64,000 nucleotides of DNA from Paucibacter sp. PLA-PC-4 (GCF_026241155.1 NZ_JAPFGP010000007.1:239415-303414), one strand, 5' to 3'; positions 47,006 to 56,070 are shown, numbered from the stretch's first letter. The notes: generated from the sequence alone by a model not told the origin. Numbers and translations are program-made.

Positions 47006-47959
47006 ATGCCGGGCATGAGCGCATCAAACATAGTCAAGCCGGTGATCATCGCGACCCGGGAAAGCCGTCTCGCCCTGTGGCAGGCCGAGCATGTCAAGGC
47101 GCGGCTGGAGCAGGACCTGGGCCTGGTCGTCGAGCTGCTGGGCATGACGACCAAGGGCGACCAGATCCTGGACCGCGCGCTGTCCAAGATCGGCGGCAAG
47201 GGCCTCTTCGTCAAGGAGCTGGAGACCGCGCTGGAGGAAGGTCATGCCCACTTGGCCGTGCATTCGCTCAAGGATGTACCAATGGACCTGCCTGTGGGCT
47301 TCGATCTGGTTGCCATCATGGAGCGCGAGGATCCGCGCGACGCCTGGGTCTCGAACCGCTACGACAGCCTGGCCGCGCTGCCCACGGGCGGCGTGGTCGG
47401 CACCTCCAGCCTGCGCCGGGTCGTGCAGCTGAAGGCGCTGCGCCCGGATCTGCGCATCGAGCCGCTTCGCGGCAATTTGGACACCCGGCTTCGCAAGCTC
47501 GACGAAGGCGGCTTCGACGCCATCGTGCTGGCAGCGGCTGGGCTCAAACGCTTGGGCCTGGCTGCACGCATCCGCAGCGTCTTTAGCGTCGAGCAGATGA
47601 TCCCCTGCGCCGGCCAGGGCGCGCTGGGCCTGGAGGTGCGCGCCGACGCGGTCGCGCTGAAGGACCGGTTGAACGCGCTCTCGCACATGCCGACCTGGCT
47701 GGCTACGCAGGCCGAGCGGGCGGTGTCGCGGGCACTGGGCGGCAGCTGCAGCATGCCGCTGGCGGCTCACGCGCAATGGCTGGACGGTCGTCTGACGCTG
47801 AACGCCGCGCTGGGCCACGCCGAGCAGCATGAGTTGCCGCTGCTGAAGGTTGAGCTGACAGGCTCGCCGCAAACGGAGGCCCAAGCCCGCCAGCTTGGCG
47901 AACAGGCCGCGACCCTGCTGCGCGAGCGCGGCGCGCGTGACTACCTGCCGGCGCCCTGA
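47006..47959 (+). CDS. hemC: Hydroxymethylbilane synthase (porphobilinogen deaminase)
   Basis: This enzyme joins four porphobilinogen units into hydroxymethylbilane in heme synthesis. The 317-aa product has IATRESRLALWQAEHVKARL, HSLKDVPMDLP near residue 86, and the dipyrromethane-binding Cys in LGGSCSMPLAAHA near residue 250. An alternative ATG lies 3 codons downstream (47015) and gives a more standard start. It is the first gene of hemCDXY, and hemD follows with no gap (GTG start directly after the stop). Confidence 0.97.
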   Translation: MPGMSASNIVKPVIIATRESRLALWQAEHVKARLEQDLGLVVELLGMTTKGDQILDRALSKIGGKGLFVKELETALEEGHAHLAVHSLKDVPMDLPVGFDLVAIMEREDPRDAWVSNRYDSLAALPTGGVVGTSSLRRVVQLKALRPDLRIEPLRGNLDTRLRKLDEGGFDAIVLAAAGLKRLGLAARIRSVFSVEQMIPCAGQGALGLEVRADAVALKDRLNALSHMPTWLATQAERAVSRALGGSCSMPLAAHAQWLDGRLTLNAALGHAEQHELPLLKVELTGSPQTEAQARQLGEQAATLLRERGARDYLPAP

Positions 47960-48757
47960 GTGACCAGGCCGCTGACGCTGCTGCTGACCCGGCCGCGCGA
48001 GCAGGCAGGCACCTGGCAAGCGCGCCTAGCGGCCCTCGGCGTTACGGTGCGAACGCTGCCGCTGATCGAGATCGCCGCAGCCACTGACCGAGAACCCGCC
48101 GCGCAGGCCTGGCGCGAGCTGCCGCAGGCGCGGCTGGCGATGTTCGTCAGCCCGAATGCGGTGACACATTTCTTCGCGGCCCGGCCGGCCGGTCAGGTCT
48201 GGCCCGAGTGCGCGCTGGCGGCCACTGTGGGGCCAGGCAGTGCTCAGGCCCTGCGGGAGGCCGGTGTGCCCGAGACACGCATCGTCCAGCCGCCGGTCGA
48301 TGCCCCCAGCCTGGATTCGGAACATCTGTGGCCGATGCTGTCGGCGCAGGACTGGCAGGGGCGCTTGGCCCTGATACTGCGAGGCGACGGCGGACGCGAC
48401 TGGCTGGCCCAGCGCCTGCGCGAGCGTGGTGCAAAGGTGTGTGAGTACGGCGTCTACCTGCGCCGCTGCCCTCGGCTGGATGCGCCTGAGCAGGCCACCC
48501 TGGAAGCGGCGCTAGCCGCGCCCGATCAGCACGTCTGGTTGTTCAGTAGCGCCGAAGCGATCGACCATCTGCAGACCCTGGCCGGCGCCGGCATCGACTG
48601 GTCCCGGGCAAGTGCCATCGCCACCCATCAGCGCATCGCTGAGCGCGCGCGTCGTCTGGGCCTGGTCCATGTGGTTTTGGCGCGACCCGATGCGGCGGCG
48701 GTTACCCAGGCCTTGGTGGCCCTGCAAGAGCGCCCCCTACAATCGTTTCGACCGTGA
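47960..48757 (+). CDS. hemD: Uroporphyrinogen-III synthase
   Basis: A 265-aa enzyme that closes hydroxymethylbilane to uroporphyrinogen III with inversion of ring D. The sequence is poorly conserved, as always in this family. The usual blocks are present: TRPREQAGTWQARLAALGV, MFVSPNAVTHFF, AATVGPGSAQALREAGV, ILRGDGGRDWLAQRLRERGAKV and HVWLFSSAEAIDHL. It starts with GTG at 47960 and its stop overlaps the hemX start (GTGA). Position between hemC and hemX supports the call. Confidence 0.92.
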   Translation: MTRPLTLLLTRPREQAGTWQARLAALGVTVRTLPLIEIAAATDREPAAQAWRELPQARLAMFVSPNAVTHFFAARPAGQVWPECALAATVGPGSAQALREAGVPETRIVQPPVDAPSLDSEHLWPMLSAQDWQGRLALILRGDGGRDWLAQRLRERGAKVCEYGVYLRRCPRLDAPEQATLEAALAAPDQHVWLFSSAEAIDHLQTLAGAGIDWSRASAIATHQRIAERARRLGLVHVVLARPDAAAVTQALVALQERPLQSFRP

Positions 48758-49920
48758 GCGACAATATTTCCTCCCCCTCCTCGATGCCCGAGGCGGCTGC
48801 CCCTGCGGCGCCGCCCCCCATCCCCGCAGCAGCGCCTGTAGCAGTGGCTGGCGCGAAGGCGCCCCCCTGGGTGCCGCCTTTGGCAGCCGGCCTGACCGTA
48901 CTGTCGGTGGCAGCGCTGGGCTTGGCCTGGCAGGGCCAGACACGGCTCAAGGAGCTGGAGCAGGAACTGGTTCGGCGACAGGGTTTGAGCCAGGGCGAGG
49001 CCAGCGAGGCCCGCACGCTGGCGCGCCAGTCGCAGGAGCTGACCCGCGACACCGCTGCCAAGGTTGCATTGCTGGAGGCGCGGCTGGCCGAGGTCGCGCT
49101 GCAGCGCGGCCAGTTGGAGGAGCTGATCCAGTCGATGTCGCGCTCGCGCGACGAGAACGTTATCGTCGATATCGAATCGGCCTTGCGAGTCGCTTTGCAG
49201 CAGTCCGGCATCACTGGCAGTGCCGAGCCGCTCGTGGCGGCCCTGCGCCAGGCCGATGAGCGCCTGGCCCGTCACAAGCAGCCGCGCCTGGAAGGCGTGC
49301 GGCGCGCGGTGGCGCGCGATCTGGACCGCGTCAAGGCGGTGAGCGTGGTCGATGTCTCCACCTTGGCGATCAAGCTGGACGAGGTGGTGCGCTTGCTCGA
49401 CGAGCTGCCGATGCTGTCGGCTGCGGACAAGACCAGTGAGGCCATGGCGGTTCGCCAGGCTCGCGTCGAACGGGCCGCAACCAAGCCTGCCAAGGCGGCT
49501 GCGGCGGCCTCAGCACCGGCCGACGAGGGCCTGATCGCGCATTGGATGAGCGTTGCCGAAGAGCGCTGGCGCGACCTGGCCGGCCATGTCTGGCTGGAAG
49601 CCAAGTCCTTGCTCCGGGTGACCCGTATCGATCATCCCGAGGCCATGTTGCTTGCGCCCGAACAAGCTTTCTTCCTGCGCGAGAACCTGAAGCTGCGCTT
49701 ATTGAATGCGCGCCTGGCGCTGCTGAGCCGGCAGTTCGACACCGCCCAGGCCGATCTGCGCGACACCCAGTCGCTGCTGGATCGCTATTTCGACGGGCGC
49801 TCGCGCAAGGTGGCGTCCGCCTCCGAGCTGCTGCGTCAGGTAGCCGGTCAGGCGCGTCAGGTCAATGTGCCGCGTCCAGACGACACGCTGGCGGCCTTGA
49901 TGGCCGCCGGTGGCCGTTGA
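48754..49920 (+). CDS. hemX: HemX-like membrane protein of the heme operon
   Basis: A 388-aa protein of the HemX family, annotated as a uroporphyrinogen-III C-methyltransferase but lacking the methyltransferase fold. A Pro/Ala-rich cytoplasmic N-terminus precedes one membrane helix (WVPPLAAGLTVLSVAALGLAW, about residues 32-52). A coiled-coil region ([30 protein letters not shown]) and a periplasmic helical domain with ISPEQAFFLRENLKLRLLNARLALLSRQ-like text follow. It starts with GTG at 48754. The role in heme synthesis is unproven and may be scaffolding or transport. Confidence 0.88.
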   Translation: MSDNISSPSSMPEAAAPAAPPPIPAAAPVAVAGAKAPPWVPPLAAGLTVLSVAALGLAWQGQTRLKELEQELVRRQGLSQGEASEARTLARQSQELTRDTAAKVALLEARLAEVALQRGQLEELIQSMSRSRDENVIVDIESALRVALQQSGITGSAEPLVAALRQADERLARHKQPRLEGVRRAVARDLDRVKAVSVVDVSTLAIKLDEVVRLLDELPMLSAADKTSEAMAVRQARVERAATKPAKAAAAASAPADEGLIAHWMSVAEERWRDLAGHVWLEAKSLLRVTRIDHPEAMLLAPEQAFFLRENLKLRLLNARLALLSRQFDTAQADLRDTQSLLDRYFDGRSRKVASASELLRQVAGQARQVNVPRPDDTLAALMAAGGR

Positions 49921-49942
49921 CGCGAAAGGCGACGCTTCCCTT

Positions 49943-51190
49943 ATGCGCACAATGATCTGGTTGGTGCTGCTGTTCGCGGTGGCCGTGGTGGCCGCGCTGA
50001 CCTTGGGCAGCAATGACGGCCTGGTAAGTTTTTACTGGAATGGCTGGCGGCTCGATGTCTCGCTGAACCTGTTCCTGCTGGTGTTGGTGGGCAGCTGCTT
50101 CGCGCTGGTCACGCTGATCCATACACTGAACGCCTTGACCAGCTTGCCACAGCGTGCCCGCGAATGGCGGCTGGCGCAGCGCGAGCGTACCGCCCAGCTG
50201 GCGCTGCGCGAGGCGCTGTCGGAGTTCTTTGGCGGCCGCTATGGCCGTGCCCAGAAGGCGGCCCAACGCGCGCTGACGATACAGGCGCAGACGGCCGAAC
50301 TGCCGCAGGACGGTGCTTTCATGGCCTTGAGTCATTTGCTGGCCGCACACAGCGCGCACCGGCTGCAGGACCGGCGTCGCCGCGATGAGCAGTTGCAACA
50401 GGCGCTGGATCTGGCCCAGCGCGTGCCTCAAGCCAAAGCCTCGGAAGAGGGCGCGCGGCTGCTGGCGGCCGAATGGGCGCTTGACGATCGCGACGCGAGC
50501 CGGGCGCTGGATCTGCTGTCCGAGTTGGGGCCCGGTGTGGCGCGTCGTACCCAGGCCCTGCGGCTGAAATTGCAGGCCTCGCGTCTGGCCAAGCAGCCGC
50601 TGGAGGCGCTGCGCACCGCCCGGCTACTGGCCAAGCACCAGGGCTTTTCCAAGGTTGCCGCCCAGGGGCTGCTGCGCTCGCTGGCTTTCGAGGCGCTGGA
50701 AGGTGCGCGAGACGTCGATCAGTTGCGTCAGGTCTGGCTGCAACTCGACGGCTCAGATCGCCGTGATGTGTTTGTTGCCGGGCGAGCTGCTCAGTGCGCA
50801 GCCGGGCTAGGCGCACCGGAGGATGGGCGCGGCTGGCTGCGCCCGTTCTGGGAGCAGCTTGACGAACTGGGCAATGACGAGCGCGTCGTGCTGTCCGAGG
50901 CTCTGGTGCTGGCGGTGCCGGGCCTGGGTCCGGAGTGGTTGCAGCGTTTGGAGTCGGCGGTACAGCGCTTTCCGCGCGACAAGCATCTGGCCTATGCGCT
51001 GGGCCATGCGCTGGCCGAGCGCCAGCTATGGGGCAAGGCTCGTTTGATGCTGGAGCAGGCCGCCGAAGACCGCAGCCTGCCGGTGGCCGCGCGCCGCCGC
51101 AGCTGGCTGACCCTGGCGGCGCTGGCGACCCACGACGGCGACATGGAGCGCCGTGCCCGCTGCTTCGAAGCAGCTGCCACCGCTCAGTGA
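49943..51190 (+). CDS. hemY: HemY-like TPR membrane protein of the heme operon
   Basis: A 415-aa protein of the proteobacterial HemY family (unrelated to Bacillus HemY oxidase). It has two N-terminal membrane helices (MIWLVLLFAVAVVAALTLG and LFLLVLVGSCFALVTLIHTL) followed by tetratricopeptide-like helical repeats over the rest of the chain, such as GRYGRAQKAAQRALTIQ and HALAERQLWGKARLMLEQA. I chose the ATG at 49943, directly before the first membrane helix. In Escherichia coli the hemX-hemY pair has a poorly understood role in heme homeostasis. Confidence 0.88.
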   Translation: MRTMIWLVLLFAVAVVAALTLGSNDGLVSFYWNGWRLDVSLNLFLLVLVGSCFALVTLIHTLNALTSLPQRAREWRLAQRERTAQLALREALSEFFGGRYGRAQKAAQRALTIQAQTAELPQDGAFMALSHLLAAHSAHRLQDRRRRDEQLQQALDLAQRVPQAKASEEGARLLAAEWALDDRDASRALDLLSELGPGVARRTQALRLKLQASRLAKQPLEALRTARLLAKHQGFSKVAAQGLLRSLAFEALEGARDVDQLRQVWLQLDGSDRRDVFVAGRAAQCAAGLGAPEDGRGWLRPFWEQLDELGNDERVVLSEALVLAVPGLGPEWLQRLESAVQRFPRDKHLAYALGHALAERQLWGKARLMLEQAAEDRSLPVAARRRSWLTLAALATHDGDMERRARCFEAAATAQ

Positions 51191-51216
51191 GAAAGATGCT
51201 GGGCAGTGGCAAACAT

Positions 51217-51246
51217 TTGCCTGCCTTGCAAATACCGTGCTATAGT
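51217..51246 (+). promoter_or_regulatory. Promoter for the tRNA-Arg pair
   Basis: TTGCCT at 51217-51222 and TATAGT at 51241-51246 are separated by 18 bases, a good match to a sigma-70 promoter. The first tRNA begins 12 bases after the -10 element. Confidence 0.55.
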
Positions 51247-51258
51247 AGAGGGCTTGGA

Positions 51259-51335
51259 GCGGCTGTAGCTCAGTTGGATAGAGTACTTGGCTACGAACCA
51301 AGGGGTCGTGGGTTCGAATCCTGCCAGCCGCACCA
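51259..51335 (+). tRNA. tRNA-Arg (anticodon ACG), copy 1
   Basis: A 77-base tRNA with CCA encoded. The acceptor stem pairs GCGGCTG with CAGCCGC, and the T arm has GGTTCGAATCC. The anticodon arm is CTTGG-CTACGAA-CCAAG, giving the anticodon ACG, which reads CGU, CGC and CGA codons after A-to-I editing. It lies 68 bases after the hemY-like gene and shares a promoter with an identical second copy. Confidence 0.97.
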
Positions 51336-51400
51336 AAAAAACATCGGATCCTGCCATCCCACGACGGGCGGGGTCGAGTGAGAAGAAGTAAGAACGTCGT

Positions 51401-51477
51401 GCGGCTGTAGCTCAGTTGGATAGAGTACTTGGCTACGAACCAAGGGGTCGTGGGTTCGAATCCTGCCAGCCGCACCA
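51401..51477 (+). tRNA. tRNA-Arg (anticodon ACG), copy 2
   Basis: A 77-base sequence identical to the first copy, 65 bases downstream. Identity over the full length points to a recent tandem duplication or gene conversion. The spacer contains ATCCTGCCA at 51348-51356, a 9-base echo of the tRNA 3' end. A strong terminator follows 21 bases after the CCA end. Confidence 0.97.
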
Positions 51478-51498
51478 CCTAATAAGAAGAAACGGACG

Positions 51499-51533
51499 AA
51501 GGCCTGTGAGCAATCACAGGCCTTTTGTTTTTT
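51499..51533 (+). terminator. Intrinsic terminator after the tRNA-Arg genes
   Basis: AAGGCCTGTG at 51499-51508 pairs perfectly with CACAGGCCTT at 51515-51524 around a 6-base loop. It is followed by TTGTTTTTT. The last base of the T-tract overlaps the stop codon of the convergent CoA-transferase gene. Confidence 0.88.
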
Positions 51534-52653
51534 AGGTCATCAATTGCTCGATCTGCTGTGGCGCCAGCCCCAGCTCGAGTAACAACTCGCGGGTATGGGC
51601 CCCGGGCGCGGGGCCAGCCTGCGGAGTGCGGCCCGGCGTGCGCGAGAAGCGTGGCGATGCGGCCGGCTGCAGCTGTCCGTTAATGTCGGAAAAATTGCCG
51701 CGAGCCCGGTTGTGCGGATGCTCGGCGGCCTCTGTCAGACTCAACACCGGTGCCGCACAGGCATCGCTGCCTTCCAGCAACTGCGCCCATTCATCTCGTG
51801 TCTTGCTTCTGATGCGTTGGGCGACACGCACGCGTAGCGCCGGCCATAGGCTTCGGTCGTACTGCTGCGCGGGGTCGACATCGGCCAAGTCCAGGCGTTG
51901 CAACAGCTCGCGATAGAACTGCGGCTCGATTGCGCCCAGGGTCAGGTACTGCCCATCGGCACACTCGAAGCTGTCGTAGAAGGGGGAGCTGTGCAGGAAG
52001 AAGTTCTCGGCCGGCTGGTCGCTCCAAAGACCGCTGCCGCGCAGCGAATGGATCAGTGCGGTCAAGGTGCCGACGCCGTCTACCATCGCGGCATCGATCT
52101 GTTGGCCGCGCCCCGATGCCCTGGCCTCAAGCAGCGCACAGACGAGACCGAAGGCCAGGAACATCGCCCCGCCGGCCATATCGCCCAGCAATGTGGCGGG
52201 TAGGCTAGGCGGCACGCCGGCTCGCGTCGCGACCGACAGGGCACCAGTCAGCGCCACGTAGTTGATGTCATGTCCAGCTGCCTGCGCCAAGGGGCCGGTC
52301 TGGCCCCAGCCGGTGACGCGTCCATAGACCAGGCGTGGGTTGCTGTGCTCGAACACCGCCGGACCCAGACCCAGGCGCTCCATGACACCGGGCCGGTAGC
52401 CCTCGATCAGCGCATCGGCGCTGTTGACCAAGGATTGCACCGCTTGCAGCCCCAGCGGATGCTTCAAGTCGAGGCAGATCGAACGCTTGCCGCGGTTCAT
52501 TGCCTCGCCGGCGCCTAGGGTGCGCAACGCCGCCGGGCGCTCGACCACGATCAGCTCGGCGCCCATATCGGCCAGCAGCATGCCGGCGAAGGGGCCGGGG
52601 CCGATGCCGGCGAACTCGATCACACGCAATCCGGTCAATGGCCCCTTGCTCAT
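51532..52653 (-). CDS. CaiB/BaiF family CoA-transferase or alpha-methylacyl-CoA racemase
   Basis: A 373-aa class III CoA-transferase family member. Its N-terminal LTGLRVIEFAGIGPGPFAGMLLADMGAELIVVERP and the later KRSICLDLKHPLG, ADALIEGYRPGVMERLGLGP and GRVTGWGQTGPLAQAAGHDINYVALTGAL are family hallmarks. The last stretch includes the catalytic Asp of the alpha-methylacyl-CoA racemase group (GHDINYVALTG), which favours a racemase of branched acyl-CoA esters over a transferase. I chose the ATG at 52653. It is divergent from greB across 44 bases. Confidence 0.85.
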   Translation of the reverse strand: MSKGPLTGLRVIEFAGIGPGPFAGMLLADMGAELIVVERPAALRTLGAGEAMNRGKRSICLDLKHPLGLQAVQSLVNSADALIEGYRPGVMERLGLGPAVFEHSNPRLVYGRVTGWGQTGPLAQAAGHDINYVALTGALSVATRAGVPPSLPATLLGDMAGGAMFLAFGLVCALLEARASGRGQQIDAAMVDGVGTLTALIHSLRGSGLWSDQPAENFFLHSSPFYDSFECADGQYLTLGAIEPQFYRELLQRLDLADVDPAQQYDRSLWPALRVRVAQRIRSKTRDEWAQLLEGSDACAAPVLSLTEAAEHPHNRARGNFSDINGQLQPAASPRFSRTPGRTPQAGPAPGAHTRELLLELGLAPQQIEQLMT

Positions 52654-52697
52654 CTTGTTTCCTGATGTTCTTTTGCACTGGCGACACAATACACGCC

Positions 52698-53258
52698 ATG
52701 AGCAAGGCATTCACCAAGGAAAGCACGCAGGACGAGGACGACGAGGAGTTGGCCCTCCCGTCGCTTCCACAGGGTACGCGCAACTACATGACCCCGGCCG
52801 GCTATGCGCGCCTGCGCGCCGAGTTCATGGCGCTGCTTGATGTGGAGCGGCCCAAGATCGTCGAGATCGTCTCTTGGGCGGCCAAGAATGGCGACCGCTC
52901 CGAGAATGGTGACTACCTTTACGGCAAAAAGCGCTTGCGCGAGATCGACCGCCGGCTGCGCTTCCTGACCAAGCGCCTCGACATCGCCGAGGTGGCTGAT
53001 CCCAGCGCCCACCATGGCAGCGACCAGATCTTCTTCGGCGCTACCGTGACCTATGCCAATGCCAAGGGCGAAGAGCGCACGATCACGATCAAGGGCATCG
53101 ACGAGAGCGACAGCCTGGCCGGCGAGGTGTCGTGGATCTCGCCGATTGCGCGCGCGCTGCTTAAGGCCCGCGAGGGCGACGAGGTACAGTTGATGACGCC
53201 CGGCGGCGTCGAGCGGCTGGAGGTGCTGGAGGTCAGCTACCCCGCGCCCGCTGCCTGA
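52698..53258 (+). CDS. greB: Transcription elongation factor GreB
   Basis: GreB enters the RNA polymerase secondary channel and stimulates cleavage of backtracked RNA. The 186-aa protein has GYARLRAEFMALLDVERPKIVEIVSWAAKNGDRSENGDYLYGKKRLREIDRRLRFLTKRL, the coiled coil with the acidic tip (GDRSENGDY). A C-terminal FKBP-like domain has GATVTYANAKGEERTITIKGIDESDSLAGEVSWISPIARALL. The KRLREIDRR form distinguishes GreB from GreA. Its stop abuts the spoT stop with no bases between (TGATCA). Confidence 0.96.
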   Translation: MSKAFTKESTQDEDDEELALPSLPQGTRNYMTPAGYARLRAEFMALLDVERPKIVEIVSWAAKNGDRSENGDYLYGKKRLREIDRRLRFLTKRLDIAEVADPSAHHGSDQIFFGATVTYANAKGEERTITIKGIDESDSLAGEVSWISPIARALLKAREGDEVQLMTPGGVERLEVLEVSYPAPAA

Positions 53259-55529
53259 TCAGGGCTTAATCCGCCAGGCCCGCAGCACCGAGGGCGAGCG
53301 CTTCAGGGTGCGCAGCACATCGGCCAAATGCAGCCGGTCACGCACGCTCAGCAGCAAGCTCATCTCGGCGGTTTCGCGCGCCTGCGACTCGTCGCTCATT
53401 GAAATGTGAGTGATGTCGGCCTCGGCGCTGCTGACGGCCTGGGCCACCTGGGCCAGAACGCCCTTGCCGTTGTTCAGAAGCACGGCCACACCGGCCTCGA
53501 AGGAGCGGGTCAACTCGTCGGCCCAGTTAACCGCGATCCAGTGTTCGGCATCGCGCTGGAACAGACGACGACCGACTTGGCACTCGGCCGTGTGCACCAT
53601 CAGTCCCTCGCCGCGGCCCAAGTAACCCTTGATCTCGTCGCCTGGGATCGGTCGGCAGCAGGGAGCAAGGCGCACCGATGCGCCTTCGCTGCCGTCCAGC
53701 GTCACCTGCCCCTGGGCTGGCGCATCGTCACTGGCAAATCGGCCCATCGACAACATGACGGCATCCGGGCGCTGCCCCTGCTCGGCCAGCATGCGGGCCA
53801 GTTTCTTGGCAACGATGGTGGCGATCTTGCGGCCCAGGCCGACCTCGACCAGCAACTCGTCGACATGGCGGTTTCCGGCCCAGCGGGCCAATTGCTGCCA
53901 GAGCTGGGCGGCCTCGTTGTCGTCGTCATCCAGGCTGGGCAGGGCCAAGCCCTCGGCGCGCAGGGCCTGGGCCAGCATCTTCTCGCCAAGCTCGCGCGAC
54001 TCGTCCTGCTCCAGGTTCTTCAGGAAATGGCGAATCTTCGAGCGCGCCCGGCCGGTACGCACAAAGCTGAGCCAGGCGGGGTTAGGGCGAGCACCTGCAG
54101 CGGTAACGATCTCGATCACATCGCCGCTGCGCAGTTCGGTGCGCAGCGGGACCGGCTCGCCGTTGATCTGAGCGGCTACGCAGTGGTCGCCGACATCCGA
54201 GTGGATCGCATAGGCGAAATCCACCGGCGTCGCACCTTTGGGCAGGGCCATGATCTTGGACTTGGGGGTGAAGACATAGACCGCATCGGGAAACAGGTCG
54301 ATCTTGACGTGTTCGAGGAACTCGTTGGCATCGCGCGTCTCGTCCTGGATGTCGATCAGCGACTGCAGCCAGTGCGCGCCCAATTGCTGGGTGGCCTGGG
54401 CATCGCTGCGGCTCTTGTACATCCAGTGCGCGGCTACGCCCTTCTCAGCGACCAAATGCATGGCCTCGGTGCGGACCTGGAACTCCACCGGCGTTCCCAA
54501 AGGGCTCACCAGCGTGGTGTGCAGCGACTGGTACCCATTGGGTTTGGGGATCGCGATGTAGTCCTTGAAGCGGCCGGGCTGGGGCTTGTAGAGCTGGTGC
54601 AGCACGCCCAGGCTGAGGTAACAGGTCGGCAGCTCGTCGACGACGATGCGAAAGCCGAAGATGTCGCTGACCTGCGCAAAGCTGAGGTGCTTGTCCTTCA
54701 TCTTCTTGTAGATCGAAAACAGGGTCTTCTCGCGGCCCTGGATCTCGACCTTGATGCCGGCCTCGGCAAAGGACTTCACGACATCGCGCTCAATGCGAGA
54801 GACGAGGTCGCGTCGATTGCCGCGCGCCTTGCCAATGGCCTTGGCCAGCGCGGCATGGCGCCAGGGGTTGATGAAGCTGAATGACAGCTCCTGCAGCTCG
54901 CGATAGATTTGGTTCAGGCCCAGGCGATGGGCGATCGGGGCATAGATGTCAAGCGTCTCGCGGGCTATGCGGCGGCGCTTGTCAGGCGCCATCGCCTGCA
55001 TCGTGCGCATATTGTGCAGACGGTCGGCCAGCTTGATGAGGATGACCCGCACATCGCGCGCCATCGCCAGCAACATCTTGCGAAAACTCTCGGCCTGCGA
55101 CTCTTCTTTGGTCGAGAACTGCAGCTTGTCCAGCTTGGTCAAACCGTCGACCAGCTCGGCCGTCGGTGCCTCAAAGCGCTCGATCAGCTCGGTCTTCGTG
55201 ATGCCGCAATCCTCCATCGCGTCGTGCATCAGCGCGGCCATGATGGCCTGGGCGTCGAGCCGCCATTCGGCACAAATACCGGCTACGGCGATCGGATGGG
55301 TGATGTAGGGCTCGCCGCTGGCACGGAATTGCCCCAGATGGGCCTCGTCGGCGAATCTATAGGCCTCGCGGATGCGCTTGATGTCCGATTTCGGCAGGTA
55401 GGCCAGGCGGTGGACCAGCGCGTCGAACGACGCCGCCTCGGCCTCGGTCGGCTCGGGGGCGGGGCGTAAGCCTGACAAGCCGGTGAGGGCGGCGGGCAGG
55501 CGAGCGACGGCAAATGATCTGAAACCCAT
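53259..55529 (-). CDS. spoT: Bifunctional (p)ppGpp synthetase/hydrolase SpoT
   Basis: This enzyme sets the level of the alarmone ppGpp. The 756-aa chain has the HD hydrolase domain (HPIAVAGICAEWRLDAQAIMAALMHDAMEDCGIT, with HDAMED intact, so hydrolysis is likely active). It then has the synthetase domain (FGFRIVVDELPTCYLSLGVLHQLYKPQPGRFKDYIAIPKPNGYQSLHTTLV), a TGS domain (VYVFTPKSKIMALPKGATPVDFAYAIHSDVGDHCVAAQING) and a C-terminal ACT domain. In gamma- and betaproteobacteria the order gmk-rpoZ-spoT is common; here a VOC/TetR pair intervenes. Confidence 0.96.
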   Translation of the reverse strand: MGFRSFAVARLPAALTGLSGLRPAPEPTEAEAASFDALVHRLAYLPKSDIKRIREAYRFADEAHLGQFRASGEPYITHPIAVAGICAEWRLDAQAIMAALMHDAMEDCGITKTELIERFEAPTAELVDGLTKLDKLQFSTKEESQAESFRKMLLAMARDVRVILIKLADRLHNMRTMQAMAPDKRRRIARETLDIYAPIAHRLGLNQIYRELQELSFSFINPWRHAALAKAIGKARGNRRDLVSRIERDVVKSFAEAGIKVEIQGREKTLFSIYKKMKDKHLSFAQVSDIFGFRIVVDELPTCYLSLGVLHQLYKPQPGRFKDYIAIPKPNGYQSLHTTLVSPLGTPVEFQVRTEAMHLVAEKGVAAHWMYKSRSDAQATQQLGAHWLQSLIDIQDETRDANEFLEHVKIDLFPDAVYVFTPKSKIMALPKGATPVDFAYAIHSDVGDHCVAAQINGEPVPLRTELRSGDVIEIVTAAGARPNPAWLSFVRTGRARSKIRHFLKNLEQDESRELGEKMLAQALRAEGLALPSLDDDDNEAAQLWQQLARWAGNRHVDELLVEVGLGRKIATIVAKKLARMLAEQGQRPDAVMLSMGRFASDDAPAQGQVTLDGSEGASVRLAPCCRPIPGDEIKGYLGRGEGLMVHTAECQVGRRLFQRDAEHWIAVNWADELTRSFEAGVAVLLNNGKGVLAQVAQAVSSAEADITHISMSDESQARETAEMSLLLSVRDRLHLADVLRTLKRSPSVLRAWRIKP

Positions 55530-55585
55530 GCCCCGAATTTAACGCAAGGCCGTCCCCGCCACCGTGCGGCGGGCATTCGGAGCTG

Positions 55586-56017
55586 TCAGACGTCCTCGGA
55601 TGGTATGTACGAATCCCAGAAACCAGCGGCGGGCTCGACCTGCTCACAGATGTCCAGCGCCAGGCCGGCAGGGTCCAGGCATTGGAAACGGATCTGGCCC
55701 CAGGGCTCGCGTCTGGCCTCGTAGCTGATCGTGACGCCGGCCGCGCGCAACTCGGCCTGGGCCGCCATTGCATCGGCCACCTGCAGCGTCATCAGAAGGC
55801 CTCGTCCATTGAACAGCTCGGGGCCGGGCGGCATCGACGGATGGTCGGTACTCATGAAGGCCAGCGTGATGGCGTGGCCCGATTCAGCGGGGCGTTGCAC
55901 CATCACGAACCAGCTCGACGAAAACACGGTCTCGAAGCCGAAATAGCGCTGATAGAACTCGGCGCAGCTGTGCGGCTGGCTCGTCGTGATGAGGGGGTAG
56001 TGATCCAGAATCTGCAT
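55586..56017 (-). CDS. VOC-family (glyoxalase/bleomycin-resistance fold) protein
   Basis: A 143-aa protein with the paired beta-alpha-beta modules of the vicinal oxygen chelate fold. It starts ILDHYPLITTSQPHSCAEFYQRYFGFETVF, with LLMTLQVADAMAAQAELRAAGVTI in the second half and IRFQCLDPAGLALDICE near the end, which holds the usual acidic metal ligand. Possible roles are glyoxalase, dioxygenase or drug-binding protein; the substrate is unknown. I chose the ATG at 56017; a GTG at 56026 is possible. It is divergent from a TetR regulator that probably represses it. Confidence 0.8.
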   Translation of the reverse strand: MQILDHYPLITTSQPHSCAEFYQRYFGFETVFSSSWFVMVQRPAESGHAITLAFMSTDHPSMPPGPELFNGRGLLMTLQVADAMAAQAELRAAGVTISYEARREPWGQIRFQCLDPAGLALDICEQVEPAAGFWDSYIPSEDV

Positions 56018-56070
56018 GGCCTTCACCTGCCCTTAAATGCATACTGTCTGTATGTGAAATTACTTTAATA

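Noticed and set aside
51259..51477. CRISPR-like direct repeats or a prophage attachment site
   Set aside because: The repeats are complete tRNA genes, there are only two, and no integrase or phage gene lies nearby.
53406..54884. Plus-strand ORF of 492 codons opposite spoT
   Set aside because: Fully inside spoT, which has all its catalytic motifs; no ribosome-binding site or domain in the antisense frame.
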